NCBI GenBank assembly: GCA_002435745.1
Contig: DIWT01000054.1
Span: 1 to 8,401, forward strand
From: a bacterium UBP15_UBA6099
GTDB lineage: Bacteria > UBP15 > UBA6099
DNA: 8,401 bases
Reading direction: 5' to 3'
Below, in pieces: positions 1 to 6,468 of the stretch. Both the position numbers and the translations under genes were made by a program. The notes beneath the pieces were generated by a model. That model was not told the DNA's origin. It saw only the letters and a list, made by a program, of their open reading frames with translations, and made no database searches. Position 1 is the first letter of the stretch. Each line of letters starts with the position of its first letter.

Positions 1-44
1 CTATTTTTCTATTGGCGAATCCGGGATAAATCATAATTCCTATG

Positions 45-75
45 AATAAAAAAACCGCCGCGAGAGCGGCGGTTT
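45..75 (-). terminator. Rho-independent terminator of the yebC-ruvC-ruvA-argG cluster
   Basis: Read on the minus strand, a perfect 9-bp stem (AAACCGCCG at 52-60 pairing with CGGCGGTTT at 67-75) closes a 6-nt loop. It is followed directly by a run of seven T residues. It lies about 30 bp beyond the argG stop codon, so it ends that transcript. On the plus strand the hairpin is followed by only three T residues, so the minus orientation is the functional one. Confidence 0.9.
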
Positions 76-105
76 AGTAGAATTCTAAATCAGGTATCGT
101 ATCGA

Positions 106-1401
106 TTATTTCTTTTTCTTTGCGCTTTTCACAGCCGAAGGCATGGAGCATACATTGCCTTTGTTTCTGCCGCACAAAGCTTCGACTTTCGCCGGAAGGC
201 CCCAACATGCCATGAAACCTGTCGCCACGCTGTGATCGAAGGTATCCCCGGTGTCGTATGTCGCGAGGTTTTTCTGGTAGAGGGAATTAGGCGATTTGCG
301 CCCGACCACCACGCAGTTGCCTTTAAACAGTTTCACTCTGACAGTTCCCGTGACGTGCTTCTGGGTGGAGACGAAGAACGCGTCGAGATGCTCCCGCAGG
401 TCTGAGAACCAAAGCCCGTCGTAGATAAGCTCGGAATAGCGTTTTTCCACGAGGACTTTGTAATGCAGGGTGTCCCTATTCATGACAAGAGTTTCGAGGT
501 CTTGGTGAGCTTTGAGGATGACAGTCGCGGCGGGAGCCTCGTAAGTCTCGCGGCTCTTGATTCCGACTAAGCGGGACTCCACCATGTCGGTGAGGCCGAC
601 GCCGTTCTTTGCGGCGACATCGTTGAGTTTGCCGATGAGGTCGAACAGCTTCATTGACTTGCCGTTGAGGGCGACGGGCGCTCCCTTTACGAACTCAAGT
701 TCGACGTAAGTCGGTTTGTCCGGAGTGTCTTCGATGTGTTTGACCCAGATGTGGGCGTCTTTGGGAGGCTCGACCCACGGGTCTTCGAGGACGCCGCATT
801 CGGTGCTCTTGCCCCATATCGAAAGGTCGAGGCTGTACGGGCTGTCTTTAGTGACGGGGAGAGGGATGTCGTGTTTTTTCGCGTAATCGAATTCCTCGTC
901 GCGGGTCATGCCCCACTCTCTTGCGACGCCAATGATTTTCAGAGAAGGGTCTAGAGCGCCGATCGAGACCTCGAATCGGACTTGATCGTTCCCCTTTGCG
1001 GTTGCGCCGTGAGCGATCCACTTGGCGTTTTCCTTCCGGGCCACATCGACGAGTATGTCCGATATCAGATAGCGGTTCAAGGATGTTGAGTGGACGTATT
1101 TGCCTTCGTATTTGGCGTTGGCTCGAATGGCGGGCACGAGATAGTCGTCGCAGAACATATCCTTGGCGTCTACTACCACGCTTTTTATCGCGCCGATTTT
1201 TTCGGCTTTCTTTCTGATCGGGCCTAGTTCCTTGCCTTGGCCGACATCTATGCACACGGCGATGACATCCAGATTCTTTTCATCGATAAGCCACCTTATG
1301 GCCACCGATGTGTCCACGCCGCCCGAATACGCCAGAACGACTTTTTCTCTTTTGGGAGCGGACGCTCCGACATTTTTAACCGCTGCCTGCTTCTTGCTCA
1401 T
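106..1401 (-). CDS. argG: Argininosuccinate synthase
   Basis: Cytoplasmic enzyme that joins citrulline and aspartate using ATP (releasing AMP and PPi) to give argininosuccinate, the penultimate step of arginine synthesis. The 431-aa product has the N-type ATP-pyrophosphatase loop YSGGVDTS at residues 25-32, the substrate-binding segment HGATAKGNDQVRFE at 131-144, ECGVLEDPW at 201-209, and later GIKSRETYEAPA. The usual family sequence in the second motif is HG(C/A)TGKGNDQ, so one Gly is replaced by Ala. The TS-A-R-P segment reads TSLNRY, so the protein is somewhat divergent but all main motifs are present. I chose the ATG at 1401 over an upstream in-frame ATG at 1443: it has a GAGGTG ribosome binding site 8 nt upstream and leaves about 18 non-conserved residues before the conserved beta strand. 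The C-terminus ends in a lysine-rich tail. It is last in the cluster, 64 bp after ruvA; a weak promoter of its own in that gap cannot be excluded. Confidence 0.96.
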   Translation of the reverse strand: MSKKQAAVKNVGASAPKREKVVLAYSGGVDTSVAIRWLIDEKNLDVIAVCIDVGQGKELGPIRKKAEKIGAIKSVVVDAKDMFCDDYLVPAIRANAKYEGKYVHSTSLNRYLISDILVDVARKENAKWIAHGATAKGNDQVRFEVSIGALDPSLKIIGVAREWGMTRDEEFDYAKKHDIPLPVTKDSPYSLDLSIWGKSTECGVLEDPWVEPPKDAHIWVKHIEDTPDKPTYVELEFVKGAPVALNGKSMKLFDLIGKLNDVAAKNGVGLTDMVESRLVGIKSRETYEAPAATVILKAHQDLETLVMNRDTLHYKVLVEKRYSELIYDGLWFSDLREHLDAFFVSTQKHVTGTVRVKLFKGNCVVVGRKSPNSLYQKNLATYDTGDTFDHSVATGFMACWGLPAKVEALCGRNKGNVCSMPSAVKSAKKKK

Positions 1402-1465
1402 TTTGCCGCACCTCGATTCATAAGATGAAATATTCGCTCGCAACGGGGGTGGATTTCCCGGCGCG

Positions 1466-2065
1466 CTATTCTTTTCGTTTCAAGCCCAACTGGACGATTT
1501 GTCCGGCGGAAAGTTTTTCCATTTCCTCTTTGGGGATATTTTTCAGCATCGACCTTATTTCCGAAGGCGAGTAGCCGAGGGAGGACAATGCTTGAGCGGC
1601 GGCTTCCGCCTCGCTGCCGCGCTCGAAAACGGCGATCATCGAGGCTCCGGGCGCGAACTGGAACAGAGCGCCGATTTTGTCTTTCAGTTCGAGTATCGCG
1701 CGCTTGGCCGTTTTTGGCCCGATTCCGGGTATCGTCGTAAGCGCTGCGACATCCTCTCCAGCTATTGCTTCAAGCAATCGTCCCTTTGGAATAGACATCA
1801 TTTTTACAGCCGCCTTCGGGCCGATTCCGGACACGGTTATGAGAAGGCTGAACACTTCGCGCTCTTCCGCCGACATAAAACCGTAAAGCTCCAGCCTGTT
1901 GTCCGAAAAAATGAGGGAGGTGTGAATTGTGACCGACTTATCTCCGGCTTTCAGCGAGCCTGTGACGGACACCGGAGCGGTCACATGGTAGCCCACGCCG
2001 GAAACGTCAATGCAGACGGACTGTTCCTTCACGTCGACTATGTCGCCTGTCAAAAAAGAAATCAT
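1466..2065 (-). CDS. ruvA: Holliday junction branch-migration protein RuvA
   Basis: RuvA binds four-way DNA junctions as a tetramer and loads the RuvB helicase for branch migration during recombinational repair; it also positions RuvC. The 199-aa length is normal. Visible parts are the N-terminal OB-like domain (residues 1-62, ending in the family-typical LELYGF), two helix-hairpin-helix motifs (VSGIGPK at 78-84 and IPGIGPK at 112-118), and the RuvB-binding domain III (about 152-197, including ALSSLGYSPSEI). Asp55 sits where the acidic pin of RuvA is expected. The ATG at 2065 has an AGGCGG-type ribosome binding site upstream. It follows ruvC by 41 bp in the same operon. Unlike many genomes, ruvB does not follow; argG does. 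Confidence 0.97.
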   Translation of the reverse strand: MISFLTGDIVDVKEQSVCIDVSGVGYHVTAPVSVTGSLKAGDKSVTIHTSLIFSDNRLELYGFMSAEEREVFSLLITVSGIGPKAAVKMMSIPKGRLLEAIAGEDVAALTTIPGIGPKTAKRAILELKDKIGALFQFAPGASMIAVFERGSEAEAAAQALSSLGYSPSEIRSMLKNIPKEEMEKLSAGQIVQLGLKRKE

Positions 2066-2106
2066 GCCTTACCGCCTGTCGAGAAAAAATAAGAGACGCG
2101 GAAACG

Positions 2107-2628
2107 CTATCTGCCCGCGCCCGGAAAGACTCTCCTCGGATCGCCGGTGAGGGAGCGGAAGCGAGCGGAGTTCGCGTGGCACACGGCCACGGCGAGAGCG
2201 TCCGCGGCGTGTTCGCTCTTAGGCGGCTCTTCGAGATTGAGAATCATTTTTATCATGTACTGCACCTGAGACTTTTCGGCGCGGCCCGCGCCGACTATCG
2301 CTTTCTTAATCTGGATGGGAGTGTACTCGTAAACCGGCAACCCGGCCAGAGAAGCGCAAAGGATGAAGACTCCTCGCGCGTGACCTACTTGGAAAGCGCT
2401 CTTTGCGTTTTTTGCGAAGTACAGGGCCTCGATCGCGCACGCGTCCGGCTTCCACTCGTCCAACGCGCGCATGAAATCGTCGTATATCGACCTGAGCCTT
2501 TCAGGAAAATCGCAGTCTTTGGATGTGGCTATCTCGTCGAACTCGACGATTTTGAGATTCCCGCCGACCTCGTCTATAACTCCGTATCCTGAACCCGCCA
2601 AGCCGGGGTCGATTCCGATTATCCGCAC
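2107..2628 (-). CDS. ruvC: Crossover junction endodeoxyribonuclease RuvC
   Basis: RuvC is the dimeric RNase H-fold nuclease that resolves Holliday junctions by paired nicks. The 173-aa product starts with the family-typical RIIGIDPGLAGSGYG. The metal-binding catalytic set is complete: Asp7, Glu67 (in AIEALYFAKN), His140 and Asp143 (in SEHAADALAVA). The start codon is GTG at 2628, giving M-RIIGIDPG exactly as expected for the family; the upstream ribosome binding site is weak (GGTGCGGGA region), consistent with translation following yebC. It begins 27 bp after the yebC stop and is followed by ruvA 41 bp later, the common yebC-ruvC-ruvA order. Confidence 0.97.
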   Translation of the reverse strand: MRIIGIDPGLAGSGYGVIDEVGGNLKIVEFDEIATSKDCDFPERLRSIYDDFMRALDEWKPDACAIEALYFAKNAKSAFQVGHARGVFILCASLAGLPVYEYTPIQIKKAIVGAGRAEKSQVQYMIKMILNLEEPPKSEHAADALAVAVCHANSARFRSLTGDPRRVFPGAGR

Positions 2629-2655
2629 TGTCCCGCACCGGAGCCTTTCTCTCTT

Positions 2656-3402
2656 TCAGCCTTTCAGTTTCTCCATTTCGTCTTCGGAAATGTCGAAGTT
2701 CGAGTACACGTTCTGAACGTCGTCCAAATCCTCGATGAAATCAATAAGCTTGAGAACCGTTTCGGCTTTGTCGCCGACATCGACTGTCGTCGTAGGTTCC
2801 ATTGAAACTTCATAAGATTCGATTTTGTATCCGCCCTCTTCCAGTTTGGTCTTTACGCGCTCTAGTTCTGACGGTTCAGTGGAAACCATGAAGAAGCTGC
2901 CGTCATGGGAAACATCGTCAGCGCCCGCGTCGAGCGCCGCTTCCATGAGAGCTTCCTCGTCGGTTCCCTCGGCAGGAATGAGAATTATGCCCTTCTTGGT
3001 GAACATCCACTGGACGCAGCCGGACTCGCCGAGGTTGCCGCCGTGTTTTGTGAGGGCGTGTCGCACATCGGCGGTTGTGCGGTTTCGGTTGTCCGTGAGC
3101 GTTTCGATTATGATGGCGGTCCCGCAGGGGCCGTAACCTTCATAAACGATTTCCTCGTAGGCTTCGCCTTCGATCTCGCCGGTTCCGCGTTTGATGGCGC
3201 GCGTGATGGTGTCGGCGGGCATATTGATGCTCTTGGCCTTATCGACGGCGGTTCTCAGCGTCGAATTGGCATCGAGGTCTCCGCCGCCCGCGCGGGCCGC
3301 CTGCATCATGACTCTGATGAGTTTCGAGAATTCGCGGCCGCGTTTCTGGTCCAACGCGCCCTTTTTTCTTTTAATCGTGCTCCATTTAGAATGTCCTGAC
3401 AT
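2656..3402 (-). CDS. yebC: YebC/PmpR-family regulatory protein
   Basis: The 248-aa product is full length for the YebC/PmpR (DUF28, TACO1-like) family. It opens with the diagnostic MSGHSKWSTIKRKKGALDQK and carries the conserved early segment RAIKRGTGE followed by YEGYGPCGTAIIIE and NLGESGCVQWMF. Members have been described as DNA-binding regulators and, more recently, as ribosome-associated factors that help translation through difficult sequence such as proline stretches; the sequence alone does not say which role applies here. The ATG at 3402 is preceded by a perfect GGAGGTG about 9 nt upstream. It is the first gene of the yebC-ruvC-ruvA-argG cluster and lies downstream of a predicted sigma-70 promoter. 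Confidence 0.96.
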   Translation of the reverse strand: MSGHSKWSTIKRKKGALDQKRGREFSKLIRVMMQAARAGGGDLDANSTLRTAVDKAKSINMPADTITRAIKRGTGEIEGEAYEEIVYEGYGPCGTAIIIETLTDNRNRTTADVRHALTKHGGNLGESGCVQWMFTKKGIILIPAEGTDEEALMEAALDAGADDVSHDGSFFMVSTEPSELERVKTKLEEGGYKIESYEVSMEPTTTVDVGDKAETVLKLIDFIEDLDDVQNVYSNFDISEDEMEKLKG

Positions 3403-3462
3403 AAAACGCGCACCTCCACGCCTTTCGGACGCCGTTCCGGCTCCGATCCCTCAAACTCAATT

Positions 3463-3491
3463 ATTTTCTATGATTTTCTGAATTCTTTCAA
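3463..3491 (-). promoter_or_regulatory. Putative sigma-70 promoter for yebC-ruvC-ruvA-argG
   Basis: Read on the minus strand: -35 TTGAAA (3491-3486, five of six matches to TTGACA), a 17-nt spacer, then -10 GAAAAT (3468-3463, four of six). It lies in a short AT-rich patch within otherwise GC-rich sequence and would give a leader of about 54 nt ahead of yebC. It is the best candidate I see in this intergenic region; the -10 match is mediocre. Confidence 0.45.
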
Positions 3492-3528
3492 TAGACGGCG
3501 CGGCAAATGAGCGGCGGCGGACAGCGTA

Positions 3529-3556
3529 AGGCCCGACGCCTTGCGACGCCGGGCCT
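3529..3556 (-). terminator. GNRA-looped hairpin after the PII gene, likely terminator or 3' end
   Basis: In minus-strand RNA, AGGCCCGGCGUC pairs with GGCGUCGGGCCU to form a 12-bp stem including two G-U wobbles, closed by a GCAA tetraloop. In plus-strand RNA the two wobbles become A-C mismatches, so the hairpin is optimal only in the transcript of the porin-amt-PII operon. It begins about 33 nt after the PII stop codon. There is no proper U-tract (only UU follows), so it may terminate weakly or protect the mRNA 3' end. It also separates this operon from yebC downstream. Confidence 0.6.
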
Positions 3557-3588
3557 CCGCCAAGGAGGGTATCCGCCTGAAATGGGCT

Positions 3589-3930
3589 TCAACCTATCGC
3601 AGAACTTCCGCGTTCCTTCGTCCTGATTCTCACGCACTCGCCGAGATCGACAACAAATATCTTCCCGTCGCCTATCTGCCCGGTCGATGCGCCTCTGATT
3701 ATCGCCTCGATCGTGGTATCCACGAAGCCGTCGTTCACTGCTATCTCTAGCCTCACTTTTTTGAGCAGGTTCACTTCGGTCGCGACGCCTCGGTATGTCG
3801 TGGAATATCCCTTCTGCTGACCGCACCCCAGCGCGTTGGTCACGGACATCTTGTAAACCTCCGCGTCGAAGAGCGATTTCTTCACATCCGTAAGTTTCTC
3901 CGGTTTTACATAAGCAATTATCAGTTTCAT
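3589..3930 (-). CDS. glnK: PII nitrogen regulatory protein (GlnB/GlnK family)
   Basis: Trimeric cytoplasmic signal protein that binds ATP/ADP and 2-oxoglutarate; GlnK-type members dock on the partner Amt channel and close it when nitrogen is plentiful. The product is 113 aa from the ATG at 3930, which has a GGAGGCGA ribosome binding site and aligns with the family N-terminus (MKLIIAYVKPEKL). An in-frame ATG at 4020 would lie inside amt and is rejected. Ligand-site residues are present: Gly37, Gln39, Lys40, Lys58, the TGQIGDGKIF signature (83-92), Arg101 and Arg103. In the T-loop, Tyr46-Arg47-Gly48 are present but the uridylylated Tyr51 is Thr, and the cyanobacterial phospho-Ser49 is Val. Its start is 28 bp after the amt stop codon, so the order is amt-PII, the reverse of the common glnK-amtB. 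Confidence 0.94.
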   Translation of the reverse strand: MKLIIAYVKPEKLTDVKKSLFDAEVYKMSVTNALGCGQQKGYSTTYRGVATEVNLLKKVRLEIAVNDGFVDTTIEAIIRGASTGQIGDGKIFVVDLGECVRIRTKERGSSAIG

Positions 3931-3958
3931 AGATGTCGCCTCCAATCGGCCATGTTGG

Positions 3959-5332
3959 TCACTGTGTCGTAAAAATCTGGAAACCGCTGTAGGACTCGAT
4001 GCCGTGTTCCTCGATGTCAAGCCCCCTGAGTTCCTCTTCGGGAGAGACTCGGAGTCCGACGACGATTTTAATTACGGCGAACAGAACTGACGCGCAAATG
4101 AACGACCATGCGAAAATGCTGACTACGCCTAACGCCTGCACGCCGAGTTGCGAGAAACCGCCGCCGAAGAACAGGCCGTCCACTCCGCCGTACTTGGACT
4201 GGGCGAAGAGGCCTGCTGCAAGCGTGCCCCACGCGCCGCAAACGCCGTGTACGGATATCGCGCCGACCGGGTCGTCGATCTTCAGAATCCTGTCCACAAA
4301 CTCTACTGCGAGAACAACCAGAACGCCCGCCACAGCTCCGATGATAACCGCGCTTGACGGGGACACGTTGGCGCAGGGAGCCGTGATTCCAACGAGGCCC
4401 GCAAGCGCGCCGTTAAGAGTCATGCTGGTGTCGGGTTTGCCGTGCCATATCCAAACCATAATCATTGCCGCGACGGCTCCGGCGGCGGCGGCGAGGTTGG
4501 TCGTCACGGCGATGACCCCTATGCTGAGGTTCATTCCCGATGTCGTGCTGCCGGCATTGAAACCGAACCAGCCGAACCAGAGTATGAACACGCCTAAAGC
4601 GGCCAGAGGGATGTTATGTCCGGGTATAGCGTTGACCTGACCGTTCGGGCCGTATTTGCCCAGCCTCGGCCCGACCGCGATCGCTCCGGCCAGCGCGCAC
4701 CAGCCTCCTACAGAATGCACGACGGCGGATCCCGCAAAATCAATCATTCCCAGTTTGCTCAGCCATCCGCCTCCCCATACCCAATGCCCGACCGCCGGAT
4801 AGATGAACGCGCAGATAAAAACACAATATATTAAGTAACTCTTGAATTTAGTTCTTTCGGCCATAGCTCCTGAAACTATCGTCGCTGATGTGGCTGCGAA
4901 AACTACCTGAAACAGCCAGAAAGCGATTTTCCACATCCCGTCTCCCGTGGACGGATCCCCGTCGGAAAGGAAAAAGCCGCTTGTTCCGAACAGACCTCCG
5001 CGCGAGGCTCCGAACATGATGCCGAACCCGATCGCCCAGTACGCGAGCGAGCCTATGCTGAAATCCATCAGGTTCTTCATCAGGATGTTCGCGGCGTTTT
5101 TCGCGCGAGTGAAACCTACCTCAAGCATTGCGAATCCGGGTTGCATGAAAAACACCAAGAACGCGCACACCAGCATCCAGACGGTGTTAATAGATGTCTG
5201 GGTCGCCGCAATCTGTTCGGCGTTGCTCTGAACAGTCGGCGCGGCTTCGACATCTCCGAACACGGTGGCGCAAATCGCCAGCAGGGGCGCCGCAAACATA
5301 ATGCTTCTCATTGCGATCTTTCTGAATTTCAT
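3959..5332 (-). CDS. amt: Ammonium transporter (Amt/MEP/Rh family)
   Basis: Inner-membrane trimeric channel that takes up ammonium. The 457-aa product begins with a signal peptide (residues 1-30, basic start, hydrophobic core, Ala-rich end), as in E. coli AmtB, followed by about eleven hydrophobic segments. Recognised elements include QPGFAMLEVGFTRAKNAANI (64-83), the SGAMAERTKFKSYL segment (154-167), Asp198 of the ammonium-recruitment region, pore His206 (in AVVHSVGGW) and pore His362 (in SVHGVCGAWGT), Phe145 in the position of the outer pore gate, and FGFNAGS (256-262). The C-terminal tail (PEEELRGLDIEEHGIESY, 431-448) matches the family regulatory tail contacted by PII. The ATG at 5332 has a GGGAGGCGG ribosome binding site. 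It is second in the porin-amt-PII operon, 46 bp after the porin. A weak 5-bp hairpin (5353-5373) lies in that gap. Confidence 0.97.
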   Translation of the reverse strand: MKFRKIAMRSIMFAAPLLAICATVFGDVEAAPTVQSNAEQIAATQTSINTVWMLVCAFLVFFMQPGFAMLEVGFTRAKNAANILMKNLMDFSIGSLAYWAIGFGIMFGASRGGLFGTSGFFLSDGDPSTGDGMWKIAFWLFQVVFAATSATIVSGAMAERTKFKSYLIYCVFICAFIYPAVGHWVWGGGWLSKLGMIDFAGSAVVHSVGGWCALAGAIAVGPRLGKYGPNGQVNAIPGHNIPLAALGVFILWFGWFGFNAGSTTSGMNLSIGVIAVTTNLAAAAGAVAAMIMVWIWHGKPDTSMTLNGALAGLVGITAPCANVSPSSAVIIGAVAGVLVVLAVEFVDRILKIDDPVGAISVHGVCGAWGTLAAGLFAQSKYGGVDGLFFGGGFSQLGVQALGVVSIFAWSFICASVLFAVIKIVVGLRVSPEEELRGLDIEEHGIESYSGFQIFTTQ

Positions 5333-5378
5333 CTTCCGCCTCCCTTTCGATAGCCCGACTTATGCGCGCGGGCGGATT

Positions 5379-6107
5379 TTAGAAACTGAAACCTATTCCG
5401 ACTCCCGCCCAGAACTCGTTTTCCGTGTTGGCTCTGTCGCCGGGAGTAATAACGTAATTCAATGACGGGACGATTTCGAAGTCTCCCGCCTGAAAGCTCA
5501 TTGAAGCGCCTATGTCGATGTTGCTCACGCCCGGCTCCAGCCCCCATTGTCCGTCGCTGTAGCCGAGTCCAGCGCTAAGCGAGAGAGCCGGGATTCCCGC
5601 TTCTCCGCCTATCGGTATGTCTCGGCTTATCCCGGCGTAAGCGTACACGCCGTCTCCGGCGTCCCAATCCGAGTACACTGTCATGGACGGAGACAGGAAC
5701 GCATCCGGCCATTCAAGCGTCACAAAGGATTCCTGCGATTCGTCCGCGATGCTTGGGAATGTGTAATATATATGGCCCACAGTCCATTCGGCGCCGGGCA
5801 TCAACTTCGACGAAGCCGAATAGCTCAGCGTGTAATCCAGTTCATCCAGTTCGGAATCCCCGTCCAGCCCGTATGACATCCACATATTGAAAGCCCATCC
5901 GCTCGACCAACTGAAATCGAGAGACGGCTGAATGGCCGGTTCGTTGTCCGCCAGCAGGTCCTGTCCGCGCCAGATGTATTTCGACACCCATGCGACGCTT
6001 CCGCTCACATCCGCTTCCGCTCTCGCCGCCCCGGCGGACATCGCCAGAACGGTCAGGGCCATTGTCGCCGCCCCTACTGCTTTCATCCACTTTCTTTTCC
6101 TGCTCAT
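5379..6107 (-). CDS. TorF/Gcw_chp-family putative outer-membrane porin
   Basis: The 242-aa product has a clear signal peptide (basic RKRKWMK start, hydrophobic Ala-rich core, cleavage likely after ARA at residue 30), leaving about 212 residues. The mature part opens with VSGSVAWVSKYIWRGQD and then NEPAIQPSLDF, resembling the TIGR02001/Gcw_chp (TorF putative porin) family. It consists of alternating, Trp- and Tyr-rich short strands and ends in Phe (GVGIGFSF), the typical C-terminal signal of beta-barrel proteins. These features indicate an outer-membrane beta-barrel. Members of this family often sit next to glnK-amtB, so a role in passing ammonium or another small nitrogen source across the outer membrane is inferred, not shown. 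The ATG at 6107 has a perfect AAGGAGG ribosome binding site; upstream in-frame starts lack one and would mask the signal peptide. It is the first gene of the operon, downstream of a sigma-54-type promoter. Confidence 0.83.
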   Translation of the reverse strand: MSRKRKWMKAVGAATMALTVLAMSAGAARAEADVSGSVAWVSKYIWRGQDLLADNEPAIQPSLDFSWSSGWAFNMWMSYGLDGDSELDELDYTLSYSASSKLMPGAEWTVGHIYYTFPSIADESQESFVTLEWPDAFLSPSMTVYSDWDAGDGVYAYAGISRDIPIGGEAGIPALSLSAGLGYSDGQWGLEPGVSNIDIGASMSFQAGDFEIVPSLNYVITPGDRANTENEFWAGVGIGFSF

Positions 6108-6170
6108 TTCCACTGCCTCCTTGGTTTTCCGTCGCTGCTCATATTTCCGCGCGACTTTTTCTTTATGTAA

Positions 6171-6186
6171 TGCAATTGGGATACCA
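6171..6186 (-). promoter_or_regulatory. Sigma-54 (RpoN) -24/-12 promoter of porin-amt-PII operon
   Basis: The minus strand reads TGGTATCCCAATTGCA. It fits the consensus TGGYAY-N5-TTGCA with the invariant GG (6185-6184) and GC (6173-6172) separated by exactly 10 nt, as sigma-54 requires. The start of transcription would be near 6160, giving a leader of about 53 nt to the porin ATG. The gene next door is a sigma-54-dependent activator, which makes a chance match less likely. Confidence 0.7.
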
Positions 6187-6297
6187 CATAACAAAAGCCA
6201 GAGTCGATGGATGATGCGCTAATCAAATATGCTTTTATACAAAGGGAAAATTAATATGTGGGAAGAATGAATTGAAGTGTTTATGCGCCGCAATGTG

Positions 6298-6341
6298 GCA
6301 CAATTTTGTGTCGCCGGGATTGTAGCGGCACAATATTGTGC
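6298..6341. promoter_or_regulatory. Pair of palindromic operator/enhancer sites
   Basis: Site 1 is GCACAATTTTGTGTC (6298-6312) and site 2 is GCACAATATTGTGC (6328-6341), a perfect 14-bp palindrome. Their CACAAT(T/A)TTGTG cores (6299-6310 and 6329-6340) are centred exactly 30 bp apart, about three helical turns, so two dimers would sit on nearly the same DNA face. They lie about 145 and 175 bp upstream of the predicted sigma-54 start, a typical enhancer distance. The GCAC...GTGC ends recall NtrC sites, but the spacer is 6 rather than 7. The divergent activator is the natural candidate to bind them. Confidence 0.6.
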
Positions 6342-6347
6342 TATTAT
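6320..6347 (+). promoter_or_regulatory. Candidate sigma-70 promoter of the activator gene, overlapped by operator
   Basis: TTGTAG (6320-6325) and TATTAT (6342-6347, five of six matches to TATAAT) are separated by 16 nt. The perfect palindrome at 6328-6341 fills the spacer. The -35 match is only three of six, so this is tentative. If real, the activator mRNA would have a leader of about 210 nt with three hairpins. Confidence 0.35.
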
Positions 6348-6367
6348 TGCAAGGCAAACTGATTGAA

Positions 6368-6392
6368 CCCGAATCCGCTGTTAGGATTCGGG
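6368..6392. repeat. Perfect 9-bp inverted repeat in activator leader
   Basis: CCCGAATCC (6368-6376) and GGATTCGGG (6384-6392) flank a 7-nt loop. There is no T-run on either side, so it is unlikely to be a simple terminator. It could be an RNA hairpin in the activator leader or a protein site; its sequence differs from the CACAAT-type palindromes just upstream. Confidence 0.6.
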
Positions 6393-6468
6393 AGCGATTG
6401 TTCAGAGCGGATGAAATGCGAGGCGCAAGACGAATTTTCGCAGTGAATAGAACATAGGGTTCATGAAC

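Noticed and set aside
11..34. Similarity between the left end (CCGGGATAAATC) and the right end in inverse orientation (GGGGATAAATC near 8380-8370).
   Set aside because: Only about ten identical bases, with no flanking extension; not enough to claim terminal inverted repeats.
1..44. Possible start of a minus-strand gene running off the left edge (ATG at 34, AGGA just upstream, 11 open codons).
   Set aside because: Too short to judge, the ribosome binding site spacing is only 3 nt, and the sequence is just beyond a strong terminator.
42..78. Short plus-strand frame starting MNKKTAARAAV.
   Set aside because: It is only the translation of the argG terminator hairpin and has no ribosome binding site.
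1499..2092. Long plus-strand open frame opposite ruvA.
   Set aside because: Antisense shadow of a clearly recognised gene; the translation is not protein-like and has no start signals.
2905..3399. Plus-strand open frame of 164 codons opposite yebC.
   Set aside because: Shadow of yebC created by GC-biased third positions; no ribosome binding site or recognisable family.
3999..4640. Plus-strand open frame of 213 codons opposite amt.
   Set aside because: Shadow of the channel gene: Pro/Ala/Thr-rich translation, typical of the reverse complement of membrane segments.
6297..6341. TGGCAC- or CGGCAC-initiated sequences as plus-strand sigma-54 promoters for the activator.
   Set aside because: The GC that should follow GG by 10 nt is off by one or absent, and sigma-54 spacing is strict.
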